The notes under the pieces are model-generated. The model did not search any database and was not told the DNA's origin. It worked only from the letters and a program-made list of their open reading frames with translations. A stretch of 44,997 bases of DNA from an uncultured Coriobacteriaceae bacterium. GTDB taxonomy: Bacteria > Actinomycetota > Coriobacteriia > Coriobacteriales > QAMH01. Position 1 is the stretch's first letter. The number at the start of each line of letters is the position of its first letter. This document shows positions 17,088-27,314 of this stretch, piece after piece. The position numbers and the translations under genes were made by a program. Location: positions 1 through 44,997 of the forward strand of contig UQUH01000010.1 in assembly GCA_900544245.1 (NCBI GenBank), read 5' to 3'.

Positions 17088-17237
17088 CTAGCGAGTCTCG
17101 CGGTGCAGCGTGTGATGACCGCACCAGCGGCAGTACTTCTTCAGCTCGATGCGCTCAGGGTTGTTCTGCTTGTTCTTCTTGGTCGTGTAATTGCGGCGCT
17201 TGCAATCAGTACAGGCCAAGGTGACCAACGTGCGCAT
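17088..17237 (-). CDS. rpmG: Ribosomal protein bL33
   Basis: 49 residues: MRTLVTLACTDCKRRNYTTKKNKQ at the start, then KKYCRWCGHHTLHRETR. Two CxxC pairs (CTDC, CRWC) make it the zinc-binding C+ form. GAGGAGGATGTA precedes the ATG at 17235-17237. Its place between tuf and tRNA-Trp/secE is conserved. Confidence 0.96.
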   Translation of the reverse strand: MRTLVTLACTDCKRRNYTTKKNKQNNPERIELKKYCRWCGHHTLHRETR

Positions 17238-17262
17238 TACATCCTCCTCAATCGCAGAACAC

Positions 17263-17290
17263 GGCCCGACGGTCGTAAAACCGCCGGGCC
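17263..17290 (-). other. Hairpin between tuf and rpmG
   Basis: An 11-bp stem (minus strand GGCCCGGCGGT / ACCGTCGGGCC, one G-U pair) with a 6-base loop lies in the 80-bp tuf-rpmG gap. There is no U-run, so a processing or stability element or a weak terminator are the options. Confidence 0.5.
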
Positions 17291-17317
17291 CGTCTGCTCA
17301 TAACCTAATGGTGCGTG

Positions 17318-18523
17318 TTACTCGATGATCTCGGTAACGCGACCGGAGCCGACCGTGCGACCACCCTCGCGGATGGCGAACTTCAGGCCGTCTTCCATGG
17401 CGATCGGGTGAATGAGCTCGCCCGTGATCTCAACGTTGTCGCCCGGCATGACCATCTCGACACCGTCCGGCAGGATAACCGTGCCCGTGATGTCGGTGGT
17501 GCGGAAGTAGAACTGCGGACGATAGTTGGTGAAGAACGGCGTGTGACGGCCACCCTCCTCCTTGGTCAGGACGTAGACCTGGCCCTTGAACTTGGTGTGC
17601 GGGGTAACGGAACCCGGCTTGCAGACGACCTGGCCACGCTCGATCTCCTCGCGCTTGACACCGCGGAGCAGCAGACCGACGTTGTCGCCAGCCTCGGCCT
17701 CGTCGAGCAGCTTGCGGAACATCTCGACGCCGGTGACGACCGTCTTCTGCGTCGGACGGATACCGACGATCTCAACCTCGTCATTGACATGGCAGACGCC
17801 ACGCTCGACGCGGCCCGTGGCGACGGTGCCACGACCGGTGATGGTGAAGACATCCTCGATGGCCATGAGGAACGGCTTGTCGGTCTCGCGGGCGGGAGTC
17901 GGGATGTACTCGTCGACAGCGTCCATGAGCTCCCAGATGGCATCCTGATAGCCCTTGTCGCCCTCGAGGGCCTTGAGGGCGGAGCCGCGGATGATGGGGA
18001 TATCATCGCCGGGGAAGTCGTACTCGGTGAGCAGGTCGCGGGTCTCCATCTCGACGAGGTCGATGAGCTCCTCGTCATCAACCATGTCGCACTTGTTGAG
18101 GAAGACGACGATGTAGGGAACGCCGACCTGGCGGGCGAGCAGGATGTGCTCGCGGGTCTGGGCCATCGGGCCGTCGGTGGCGGCGATAACGAGGATGGCG
18201 CCGTCCATCTGAGCAGCACCCGTGATCATGTTCTTGACGTAGTCAGCATGGCCCGGGCAGTCGACGTGAGCGTAGTGACGCTTGTCGGTCTCGTACTCGA
18301 TGTGGGCAATGGAAATCGTGATGCCGCGCTCGCGCTCTTCAGGAGCCTTGTCGATATCCTCGAATGCGGTGAAGTCGGCGGTGGCGGTGCCATGCGAACC
18401 GTCATTGTCGGAAAGCGTCTTGGAGATAGCCGCGGTAAGCGTGGTCTTGCCATGGTCGACGTGACCAATGGTGCCGATGTTTACATGCGGCTTGGAGCGG
18501 TCAAACTTTTCCTTTTCAGCCAT
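17318..18523 (-). CDS. tuf: Elongation factor Tu
   Basis: 401 residues from the second of two adjacent ATGs; AGGAGG is five bases from the second and only two from the first. GTPase motifs are G1 GHVDHGKT, G3 DCPGHADY and G4 NKCD; the C-terminal half is full length (HTKFKGQVYVLTKEEGGRHTPFF). It delivers aminoacyl-tRNA to the ribosome. It is preceded by four tRNA genes (Thr, Tyr, Thr, Met) on the same strand and followed by rpmG, the classical tufB-type arrangement. Confidence 0.98.
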   Translation of the reverse strand: MAEKEKFDRSKPHVNIGTIGHVDHGKTTLTAAISKTLSDNDGSHGTATADFTAFEDIDKAPEERERGITISIAHIEYETDKRHYAHVDCPGHADYVKNMITGAAQMDGAILVIAATDGPMAQTREHILLARQVGVPYIVVFLNKCDMVDDEELIDLVEMETRDLLTEYDFPGDDIPIIRGSALKALEGDKGYQDAIWELMDAVDEYIPTPARETDKPFLMAIEDVFTITGRGTVATGRVERGVCHVNDEVEIVGIRPTQKTVVTGVEMFRKLLDEAEAGDNVGLLLRGVKREEIERGQVVCKPGSVTPHTKFKGQVYVLTKEEGGRHTPFFTNYRPQFYFRTTDITGTVILPDGVEMVMPGDNVEITGELIHPIAMEDGLKFAIREGGRTVGSGRVTEIIE

Positions 18524-18629
18524 CATATCCTCCTGTTTGCTGATTGCATGCGCGTCCCCGCTTTGGGATACGCGTCATTACCAAACTACTATTTTATACG
18601 TGCTGAGCCTCGTTCTGAGGCGAAAAAAC

Positions 18630-18706
18630 TGGTAGCGGCGATTGGATTCGAACCAATGGCAACACGGGTATGAACCGTGCGCTCTGACCAACTGAGCTAC
18701 GCCGCC
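18630..18706 (-). tRNA. tRNA-Met (CAT)
   Basis: Cloverleaf of 74 nt plus encoded CCA (18630-18632). The acceptor stem is GGCGGCG/CGCCGCT, the anticodon loop TTCATAC gives CAT, and the T-loop is TTCGAAT. Position 1 pairs with 72 (G-U), so it is an elongator rather than the initiator, which has a C1-A72 mismatch. A CAT anticodon could also be tRNA-Ile2 if lysidine-modified. Confidence 0.93.
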
Positions 18707-18742
18707 ATTTGATCGTTCAAACTCTGATGAGTGTGAAGTAAA

Positions 18743-18817
18743 TGGAGCCTGTGATCGGATTTGAACCGATGGCCTCTTCCTTACCAAGGAAGTGCTCTAC
18801 CCCTGAGCTACACAGGC
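18743..18817 (-). tRNA. tRNA-Thr (GGT)
   Basis: Cloverleaf of 72 nt plus encoded CCA (18743-18745). The acceptor stem is GCCTGTG/CACAGGC, the anticodon loop TTGGTAA gives GGT, and the T-loop is TTCAAAT. It is part of the tRNA cluster upstream of tuf. Confidence 0.97.
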
Positions 18818-18822
18818 AAAGG

Positions 18823-18907
18823 TGGTGGGCGCGCATGGATTCGAACCATGGTAGGCAAAGCCAACGGGTTTACAGCCCGTCCCGATTAACCGCTCCGGCA
18901 CACGCCC
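18823..18907 (-). tRNA. tRNA-Tyr (GTA)
   Basis: Class II tRNA with a long variable arm, 82 nt plus encoded CCA (18823-18825). The acceptor stem is GGGCGTG/CGCGCCC, the anticodon is GTA in CTGTAAA, and the T-loop is TTCGAAT. Long-armed Tyr tRNA is the bacterial form. Confidence 0.96.
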
Positions 18908-19070
18908 ATCTTTGTGACTCACTAATCTGTATACGCTTTTCAAGCTGCGCGCGATGCAGTCTAGCCGCATAGCGCACGAGATGATACCGCGCACATCAGA
19001 TGTTGTCAACGAAAAAGCCGCTATACCACGCATCCGGGTGTAGCTATACCTCTCGCTGCACGAATGCGGC

Positions 19071-19145
19071 TGGTGCCAGCGGCAGGAATCGAACCCGCAA
19101 CCCTCGGTTTACAAAACCGCTGCGCTACCGTTGCGCCACGCTGGC
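19071..19145 (-). tRNA. tRNA-Thr (TGT)
   Basis: Cloverleaf of 72 nt plus encoded CCA (19071-19073). The acceptor stem is GCCAGCG/CGCTGGC, the anticodon loop TTTGTAA gives TGT, and the T-loop is TTCGATT. One G-A mismatch closes the anticodon stem. First tRNA of the Thr-Tyr-Thr-Met-tuf run. Confidence 0.95.
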
Positions 19146-19177
19146 AAAACCGCGTCCGGCAGTGTATCACACTTGAT

Positions 19178-19224
19178 GCGCGGATGAGGAGTCGCCCAGG
19201 ACGGGGGCGACTCCTCATCCGCGC
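19178..19224 (-). other. 20-bp perfect stem at the 3' end of yacP
   Basis: Arms at 19178-19197 and 19205-19224 are exactly complementary over 20 bp, with a 7-base loop. The 5' arm (minus strand) covers the last codons and stop of yacP. No U-run follows; tRNA-Thr(TGT) starts 33 bases downstream. It probably ends or processes the cysS-rlmB-yacP mRNA before the tRNA cluster. Confidence 0.6.
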
Positions 19225-19754
19225 TCACCGCGCACCATGGCCTCGAGCTTGGCGCGCGTCTCGGCATCAATCCTGTCAGCGACAGTGCGCTTTTCGCTCG
19301 CGGCCTGACGGGCGAGCCCGCGTCGCTCCTCCTCGACATCCGCGCTGTCCGCGGTGAATGCGAGCGACGAGAGGGACGCGACCCCTCCCCCGAAAACGGT
19401 CGCCTGAATGGTGAAGTCCGACGAAACGACCACAACTTCGAAACCGCTTTCGCGTGCGTCGTGCGCGAGTCGTTCGATAACGCTATCGGCACTCACCCCC
19501 GCAGGGGAGAAAACCACGTCGATACCCGCCTTGCGCACGGGAGTTCCCGTCGAATCGGGATTGCCGGCGGCATCGAAAACGACCGTGCAGCGTTCGTAAT
19601 GTTCCTGGGCAAGCTGGGCGGCATCGTTGATGAGCGCTTCGCGGGCCTTGTTCCAACCCTCCCCGCTTTCGTAGTCTATGCCGAGATACGCGTAGCGATC
19701 GTTGTTCCGAATGACGTTGTATCCGTCGACGATCAGGACCTGGCGGCGTTGCAT
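19215..19754 (-). CDS. NYN-domain RNA-binding/RNase protein, YacP family
   Basis: 179 residues from the ATG at 19752-19754 (another ATG at 19766 is possible; the reading frame upstream overlaps rlmB). It begins with the PIN/NYN signature VLIVDGYNVIRNN, then TVVFDAAGNPDSTGT, DVVFSPAGVSADSVIERL and VVVSSDFTIQ, which supply the acidic metal-binding residues. YacP/Rae1-like proteins are ribosome-associated mRNA endonucleases in Firmicutes. Here it follows rlmB with a 22-bp overlap, the usual cysS-rlmB-yacP order. Confidence 0.88.
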   Translation of the reverse strand: MQRRQVLIVDGYNVIRNNDRYAYLGIDYESGEGWNKAREALINDAAQLAQEHYERCTVVFDAAGNPDSTGTPVRKAGIDVVFSPAGVSADSVIERLAHDARESGFEVVVVSSDFTIQATVFGGGVASLSSLAFTADSADVEEERRGLARQAASEKRTVADRIDAETRAKLEAMVRGERG

Positions 19755-20479
19755 TGCCTCATCCATTCGTAGGCGAGCGCGGTAGTCGCCTGCGCGACGT
19801 TGAGCGACTCGACATGCCCCGCCTGCGGAAGGCAGACGAGCATGTCGCAAGTCTCGCGTGTGAGGCGGGCAAGCCCCGCGTCCTCCGATCCCATGACGAG
19901 CACGATGCGACCCGAAAGCGGGGCATCCCACAGGAGCGTCCTGGCGTGCTCGCTCGCTCCGATAATCCAGAACCCCTCGTCCTTGAGACGCTCGAGGCTC
20001 TTGACCAGATTCGCCTCCTGCGCGATGGGCATGTGCGCAACCGCTCCCGCGGAAGTCTTGTACGTCGCCGTGGTTACACGCGCGCAGCGGCGGTTGGGGA
20101 TGAGCACGCCCGTCGCACCGACCACGTCGGCCGTGCGCACGATGGCTCCGAAGTTGCCGGCGTCCGTTATATGGTCGCAGGCGATGATGAGTGCATCTTC
20201 GGCGTCGGCCGCCTGGTCGATGAGCTGGCGCAACCCCACGTACTCGTACGGTTCGACTTGGGCGACAATGCCTTGGTGGGCCCCATGGGACGACCGGGCG
20301 TCAAGCTCCTTGGCCGTGGCGCGCTCGACGCGGATACCATCTGCCTGCGCACGGGCAAGCAGCTTGGAGATGCGTTTGTCGCGAAGGGCGGAATCGCTCG
20401 CATAGACGAGCTGGACGGGAACGCCTGCGTCAAGTGCTTCCGCGAGAGCGTGTCGCCCCTCGAGGTGCTCACTCTCCAT
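19733..20479 (-). CDS. rlmB: 23S rRNA 2'-O-methyltransferase, TrmH/RlmB family
   Basis: 248 residues from the ATG at 20477-20479. It has an N-terminal substrate-binding domain (EGRHALAEAL, LDARSSHGAHQGIVA), then the SPOUT knot motifs: DHITDAGNFGAIVRTADV, IVLVMGSEDAGL and LPQAGHVESLNVAQATTALAYEW. It methylates a ribose in 23S rRNA (Gm2251 in E. coli). It overlaps cysS by 11 bp and the yacP-like gene by 22 bp, so the three are co-translated. Confidence 0.93.
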   Translation of the reverse strand: MESEHLEGRHALAEALDAGVPVQLVYASDSALRDKRISKLLARAQADGIRVERATAKELDARSSHGAHQGIVAQVEPYEYVGLRQLIDQAADAEDALIIACDHITDAGNFGAIVRTADVVGATGVLIPNRRCARVTTATYKTSAGAVAHMPIAQEANLVKSLERLKDEGFWIIGASEHARTLLWDAPLSGRIVLVMGSEDAGLARLTRETCDMLVCLPQAGHVESLNVAQATTALAYEWMRQCNAARS

Positions 20480-21944
20480 AGCTGACCCGCGCTCCGTTGG
20501 GGGTGTCCTCAATGGTGAACCCAAGCGCCGCGAGGCCGTCTCGAACGGCATCGGCAAGCGCCCAGTTCTTCTCGGCCCGAGCCTGCGCGCGGGCCTCGAG
20601 CAGGGCGTCGGCCGCCGCGTGCGGATCATCGCCCGCGTAGTTGCAGGTCCGTGCGGCGAGGTCGCACACTTCCACCGGCCATTCATCCGCATCACCGGAT
20701 GCCGGCATCGCTATGCCGAGCACGCCCATGAGCTCCTCGATGGCATCCGCGCTCAGCAGCGCAGCCTCGCGGTCGGCGGCGTTCATGCGGTCATGCGATT
20801 CGAGAAAGCGGTTGCATTCGTTGGCAAACGAGAAGATTGCGGCCAATCCCCCCGCCGTGTTGAAATCATCGTCCATGGCCTCGACAAAACCGGTGCGCAT
20901 CGCCTCGCGCGCCTGGTCAAGCTCGGAGGGATTGCCCTCGGCGTCCTCGGCGGCGTGTTCCGCGGCCCAGCGCAAGTTGCGCACGGTCGTGCACAGGTGA
21001 CCATACGACGTGTCGGCCTCGGCGAGACGCGCATCGGAGAAATCGAGCGGCGAGCGATAGTGCGTCTGCAGCATGAGCAGGCGCAAGGCGCTGGGATTGC
21101 AAGTTTCGAGAACGTCCTTGAGCAGCAGGAAGTTGCCCAGGCTCTTTGACATCTTCTCGGAGTTGATGCGCAGCATGCCCGAATGCATCCAGTAACGGAC
21201 GAAGTCCTCGTCATATGCGGCCTCGGTCTGCGCCTTCTCGTTTTCGTGATGAGGAAAGACGAGATCGGAGCCACCGCCATGAACGTCAAGCGGCACGCCG
21301 AGGTACTTCTGCGACATGGCCGAGCATTCGAGATGCCAGCCCGGGCGCCCCTCGCCCCACGGCGATGACCAATGCGGCTCGCCTGGCTTGGCGGCCTTCC
21401 AGAGCGCGAAGTCGAGCGGGTCGCGTTTGCGCTCGTCCACGTCAACGCGGGCACCGCTCTGCAAGTCGTCGACATTGCGACCGGAAAGCTCGCCGTACTT
21501 GGGGAAGGAACGCACCGAGAAGTACACGTCGCCATCGACCTCGTAGGCATGGCCACGATCGATGAGGCGTTGCACAAGCTCGATCATCTCGGGAATCTCC
21601 TGCGTGGCACGTGGGCGCACGTCCGGATCGTCGATGCCGAAGGTGTGCATGTTGTCGATGAAGGCCTTGGTATAGAACGCCGCGATCTCCTCGGGCGTCT
21701 TACCCTCCTCCTGCGCGCGCTTGATGATCTTGTCATCGACATCGGTGATGTTCTGGACGAAGGCGACCTCGTAGCCGCGATACTTCAGGTACTTGCGCAC
21801 CATGTCGAAGATGAGGAAGGTGCGCGCGTTGCCGATGTGAATGTAGTTGTAGACCGTGGGACCACATGCGTACATCGCCACCTTGCCCGGCTCGTGCGTC
21901 ACGAGCTCCTCTTTGCGGCGGGTCGCGGTGTTGTAGATTTGCAT
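20469..21944 (-). CDS. cysS: Cysteinyl-tRNA synthetase
   Basis: 491 residues from the ATG at 21942-21944 (GAGGAG five bases upstream; a GTG two codons earlier is less likely). Class I motifs: ACGPTVYNYIHIGNART contains the HIGH-like HIGN and a zinc-ligand cysteine, and SEKMSKSLGN is the KMSKS loop. Zinc ligands also appear in WHLECSAMS and the HHENE region. Its leader contains a 156-nt imperfect palindrome (21998-22153). Confidence 0.97.
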   Translation of the reverse strand: MQIYNTATRRKEELVTHEPGKVAMYACGPTVYNYIHIGNARTFLIFDMVRKYLKYRGYEVAFVQNITDVDDKIIKRAQEEGKTPEEIAAFYTKAFIDNMHTFGIDDPDVRPRATQEIPEMIELVQRLIDRGHAYEVDGDVYFSVRSFPKYGELSGRNVDDLQSGARVDVDERKRDPLDFALWKAAKPGEPHWSSPWGEGRPGWHLECSAMSQKYLGVPLDVHGGGSDLVFPHHENEKAQTEAAYDEDFVRYWMHSGMLRINSEKMSKSLGNFLLLKDVLETCNPSALRLLMLQTHYRSPLDFSDARLAEADTSYGHLCTTVRNLRWAAEHAAEDAEGNPSELDQAREAMRTGFVEAMDDDFNTAGGLAAIFSFANECNRFLESHDRMNAADREAALLSADAIEELMGVLGIAMPASGDADEWPVEVCDLAARTCNYAGDDPHAAADALLEARAQARAEKNWALADAVRDGLAALGFTIEDTPNGARVSYGE

Positions 21945-21997
21945 GGTCACTCCTCGGTGCAGTCTTGCGTACGTCCGAATATATTAACAGTAATGGC

Positions 21998-22153
21998 GCC
22001 TGGCGCATTCCGAAAGGCGGCGTTCGTACCGAAACTGCGAAACGGCAAAACTACTGCGGAACTCGCGTGCAAAAACCGCACGCTCAGACAGTCCTCGCAA
22101 GACCGTTTTGTCGTTTCTTGCTTCACTCACGAGCCTTTCGGAATGCACCAGGC
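21998..22153. repeat. 156-nt imperfect palindrome in the ispF-cysS gap
   Basis: Outer arms at 21998-22018 and 22133-22153 match in 20 of 21 positions (GCCTGGCGCATTCCGAAAGG and its inverse). Inner arms at 22039-22051 and 22105-22117 match in 12 of 13. The centre is a GCGTGC/GCACGC hairpin at 22065-22083. All share one centre, so the whole could fold into one long stem. It has no coding potential that I trust. MITE-like remnant or structured RNA are both possible. Confidence 0.65.
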
Positions 22154-22213
22154 TTTACAGGTTATAAAAGCATCTGTTGCGCAACGAGAAAGAACACCCC
22201 AATTAACTTTCTG

Positions 22214-22690
22214 CTATTGGTGTGAGAGCAGGCAGATGGCCTGGGCGGACGCTCCCTCTCCCCTACCTTCATAGCCCAAGTGCTCGGTCGTCGTGGCCTT
22301 GACGCCCACGTTGTCGACGGGAATGCGCAGGGCGGCTGCGATGTTTGCGCGCATCTGCTCGCGATACGGGGACATCTTGGGTTCCTGGAGCATGACGACT
22401 GAATCGATGTCCTCGATCGAATAGCCCTGCTCCCGCGCGAGCGCGCCCACGTGCTCGAGCAACTTGACGGAGTCCGCATCCTTATACGCAGGATCGGTAT
22501 CGGGAAAGAGCTTGCCGATATCACCGGCGCGCATCGCCCCGACGATCGCATCCATGATGGCGTGCACGAGCACATCTGCATCCGAATGCCCGTCAAGCCC
22601 CTTGTCATGCGGAATCTCGACGCCGCCGAGAACGAGCCTGCGCCCTTCGGCAAACGCATGCACGTCATAACCCAATCCGATTCGATTCAT
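22214..22690 (-). CDS. ispF: 2-C-methyl-D-erythritol 2,4-cyclodiphosphate synthase
   Basis: 158 residues from the ATG at 22688-22690. It starts NRIGLGYDVHAF with the zinc ligands Asp and His, followed by DGHSDADVLVHAIMDA and GDIGKLFPDTDPAYKDADS, all family hallmarks. It ends GVKATTTEHLGYEGRGEGASAQAICLL. It cyclises CDP-ME-2P in the MEP isoprenoid pathway. It follows ispD after 60 bp. Confidence 0.96.
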   Translation of the reverse strand: MNRIGLGYDVHAFAEGRRLVLGGVEIPHDKGLDGHSDADVLVHAIMDAIVGAMRAGDIGKLFPDTDPAYKDADSVKLLEHVGALAREQGYSIEDIDSVVMLQEPKMSPYREQMRANIAAALRIPVDNVGVKATTTEHLGYEGRGEGASAQAICLLSHQ

Positions 22691-22750
22691 ACGACGCCCT
22701 TTCCGACAAGAGTCACAAGATTGCGTGCCAATCATACACGGCAGCGTGCC

Positions 22751-23614
22751 TCATTCCTCACGCTGGGCGACGCGAGCGGACAAGGCGGCAACGACGGGAC
22801 CGACATCTTCCGGAACCGTGAGCTTGATGTTGTCACGCGGACCGTTGAACATGGCAACACGACCACCGATGCGCTCGACAAGCGACGAATCGTCCGTGCC
22901 CACGAAGCCATCGTACATGGCCGACCGATAGGCACGCCTGAAAATGTCGGTGCGGAAGAGCTGCGGCGTCTGCGCAACCCAAAACGCGCTGCGATCCGGC
23001 GTGGCGGCGATCATGCGGTCGCTCACGATCTTGAGCGTGTCGACGGACGGGTGCCCCACCACGATGCCGTCGATGTCGAGGTTACCCTTGAGATGGTTGA
23101 TGGCGTGGGAGATGATTTCGGGCGTGATGAGCGGGCGGGCGCCATCGTGCACGGCAACGATCTCGTATTCCTTCGCAAGCGCCTCGAAGCCGTTCAGGGC
23201 CGATTCCTGGCGAACCTCGCCGGAGGCCGCAAAATCGATGGGCGTGACAAACGGATACGGGTCGATCGCCTTGCGGCAATACTCCGCCTGGCGCTCCTCG
23301 GGGCACACGATGACTATGACGCCCACGTCGGGCACGGCGTCGAACGCCTCGGCAGACCACGTGAGAACCGGCTTGCCGAGCACCTCGAAAAGCTGCTTGC
23401 CACCGGGATTGCGAAAGCGCTCGCCTTCGCCACCGGCGACGATGATGGCAGCCGTCGAGGGGTTCTTGGAAACGTGACCGGCAAGCAGGCTGCTCGCGTT
23501 CTCGAGCGTGTTGATCTGATGGACGAACCGATCGACCTCTGCCGGGGTGAGGGCCGCGGGGATGGAAATGGGGTCGATGTCCACCTCGACCAGACCTTTC
23601 GTATCGTCTGCCAC
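22751..23614 (-). CDS. ispD: 2-C-methyl-D-erythritol 4-phosphate cytidylyltransferase, N-terminally extended
   Basis: 287 residues from a GTG start with AGGAGG four bases upstream. The catalytic domain begins near residue 54: AAIIVAGGEGERF, then KQLFEVLGKPVLTW, VHDGARPLI, and the C-terminal GTDDSSLVERIGG and NIKLTVPED. It makes CDP-ME from MEP and CTP. About 53 residues precede the domain (VDIDPISIPAALTPAEVDRF and on) that standard IspD lacks. No Met lies between, and the Shine-Dalgarno supports the long form. It starts 24 bp after the DisA-like gene. Confidence 0.93.
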   Translation of the reverse strand: MADDTKGLVEVDIDPISIPAALTPAEVDRFVHQINTLENASSLLAGHVSKNPSTAAIIVAGGEGERFRNPGGKQLFEVLGKPVLTWSAEAFDAVPDVGVIVIVCPEERQAEYCRKAIDPYPFVTPIDFAASGEVRQESALNGFEALAKEYEIVAVHDGARPLITPEIISHAINHLKGNLDIDGIVVGHPSVDTLKIVSDRMIAATPDRSAFWVAQTPQLFRTDIFRRAYRSAMYDGFVGTDDSSLVERIGGRVAMFNGPRDNIKLTVPEDVGPVVAALSARVAQREE

Positions 23615-23638
23615 GACTCCTCCTTGTCGTCTTCGCGG

Positions 23639-24184
23639 TTACGCGTCCGGCGATTCGGCGTTCTCAAGCGCTATGAGCCGGTTGATTTCGTGATCGATGG
23701 ACTCGCGCGCGTTCTGCAGCGCCAGTATCATGCTGTCGAGCTGGGAGAACGACTTGAGGGGCCTGCCCAGCGTCTTGCTTTCGCCGCCAAAGTAGAGATC
23801 GATGACGTTGCGTCGCTGAGAGACGGTGATGGCAACGGTGTCGGTCTGCGCGCACATGCGCATGGCGGTGCGATGCCGCATGCCCGTCTCCTTGGTCTCG
23901 TACTCCATGGTAGGCGAAAGGTGAACATTGGCCCGGACGATGCGCCGCGCGTGCGCATCGAGCAAGATGGCGCCGTCCATCTTCGAGAGCTCGAAGAGAC
24001 GGTTGGGGGTGAAGGCCACGTCGATCTCGAAGCCGCCATCGCTGAGCGCGAGCACGGATTCGAGATCACCGATGCAAATGAGAGCGCCGTTATCGGCCGA
24101 GAGAATCATGTCGAGTGCGATGCGCAAGTCGGTGCCGGGGGCGACCATCTCCATGACGTCGTCCATACCCTGAATGACACCCAT
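23639..24184 (-). CDS. DisA-family diadenylate cyclase, DAC domain only
   Basis: 181 residues from the ATG at 24182-24184 (AGGGGAGGA six bases upstream). It aligns with the N-terminal half of DisA: VAPGTDLRIALDMIL, DGGFEIDVAFTPNRLFELSKMDGAILLD (DGA at 70-72) and ETGMRHRTA (RHR at 103-105), the ATP-binding and catalytic motifs for c-di-AMP synthesis. Normal DisA is about 355 residues with a helical linker and a helix-hairpin-helix DNA-binding domain; here the frame ends just after the DAC helix and ispD begins 24 bp on. It looks like an intact stand-alone cyclase without DNA-scanning ability. Confidence 0.87.
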   Translation of the reverse strand: MGVIQGMDDVMEMVAPGTDLRIALDMILSADNGALICIGDLESVLALSDGGFEIDVAFTPNRLFELSKMDGAILLDAHARRIVRANVHLSPTMEYETKETGMRHRTAMRMCAQTDTVAITVSQRRNVIDLYFGGESKTLGRPLKSFSQLDSMILALQNARESIDHEINRLIALENAESPDA

Positions 24185-24257
24185 GAAGCATCCTCCCCTC
24201 ATCGCAACCGTAGGTCCATCATAACATGGGATAAAGAAAGCAGGTGCCCGCGACATG

Positions 24258-24290
24258 AATGTGCCAAGGGGTCAGACCCCCTGGCACATT
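24258..24290. repeat. REP-like inverted repeat, copy 1
   Basis: 33-nt dyad: AATGTGCCA ... TGGCACATT arms, one mismatch, then GGGGT CAG ACCCC at the centre. It lies between clpC and the DisA-like gene. The same architecture and core recur at 44887-44917. It may also act as a terminator after clpC. Confidence 0.75.
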
Positions 24291-24347
24291 TGCAGAAACC
24301 TGTTGAAAACGAGACAACTTGGTCTGGCCAAACTGCCCCGTTTCGCG

Positions 24348-26894
<2,547 letters not shown>

Positions 26895-27022
26895 ACGCGG
26901 ATGCCTCCTCGAAAGAGAGCGATGGTCTTCCCAGTATAGACATGCGGTCAAGAAACGCGATGACGAGACGATGACGGCTACCCAACGCCCCAGCGACGCA
27001 TACTTGGAACGACGAGGGGAGA

Positions 27023-27262
27023 TTATGCGATGCGACTTTGCAGATACGCGATGATGTCGGCGGATTCGAGCATGGGCTCGCCATCGACGACCAGGCAAGG
27101 CGACTGCGTCGTGCCGTTCATGTCGAGCAGCTCCTGGCGATGCTGCGGATTGGTGGAGTCAACCGTCTCGATCTGGATGCCGTTGGCAGCCATGAAGTCG
27201 AGGACGCGATGGCAAAACGGACAGCCGGGCTTGACGTACAGGACCATGTTGTCGAACTTCAT
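27023..27262 (-). CDS. Glutaredoxin-like thiol oxidoreductase
   Basis: 79 residues from the ATG at 27260-27262 (AAGGAG six bases upstream). Thioredoxin fold with active site CPFC (KPGCPFCHRVLDFM), a cis-proline segment TTQSPCLVVDGE and ESADIIAYLQ at the end. It resembles short glutaredoxin/NrdH/mycoredoxin-like proteins. The physiological reductant is unknown; if this is a coriobacterium, classical glutathione is unlikely. It lies between lysS (52 bp) and clpC on the same strand. Confidence 0.85.
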   Translation of the reverse strand: MKFDNMVLYVKPGCPFCHRVLDFMAANGIQIETVDSTNPQHRQELLDMNGTTQSPCLVVDGEPMLESADIIAYLQSRIA

Positions 27263-27314
27263 GAAATGCTCCTTCGCCATTGAAATGAGACAAAATCGTC
27301 GGGGCGCTCTTGTC

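Noticed and set aside
17315..18673. 452-codon plus-strand ORF opposite tuf
   Set aside because: Antisense shadow of a highly expressed, codon-biased gene.
21951..22213. T-box leader for cysS
   Set aside because: No conserved antiterminator T-box sequence; the structure present is a symmetric palindrome instead.
26895..27022. CtsR, HspR or ClgR operator upstream of clpC
   Set aside because: One GGTCAAG-like heptad only; no tandem or inverted partner.
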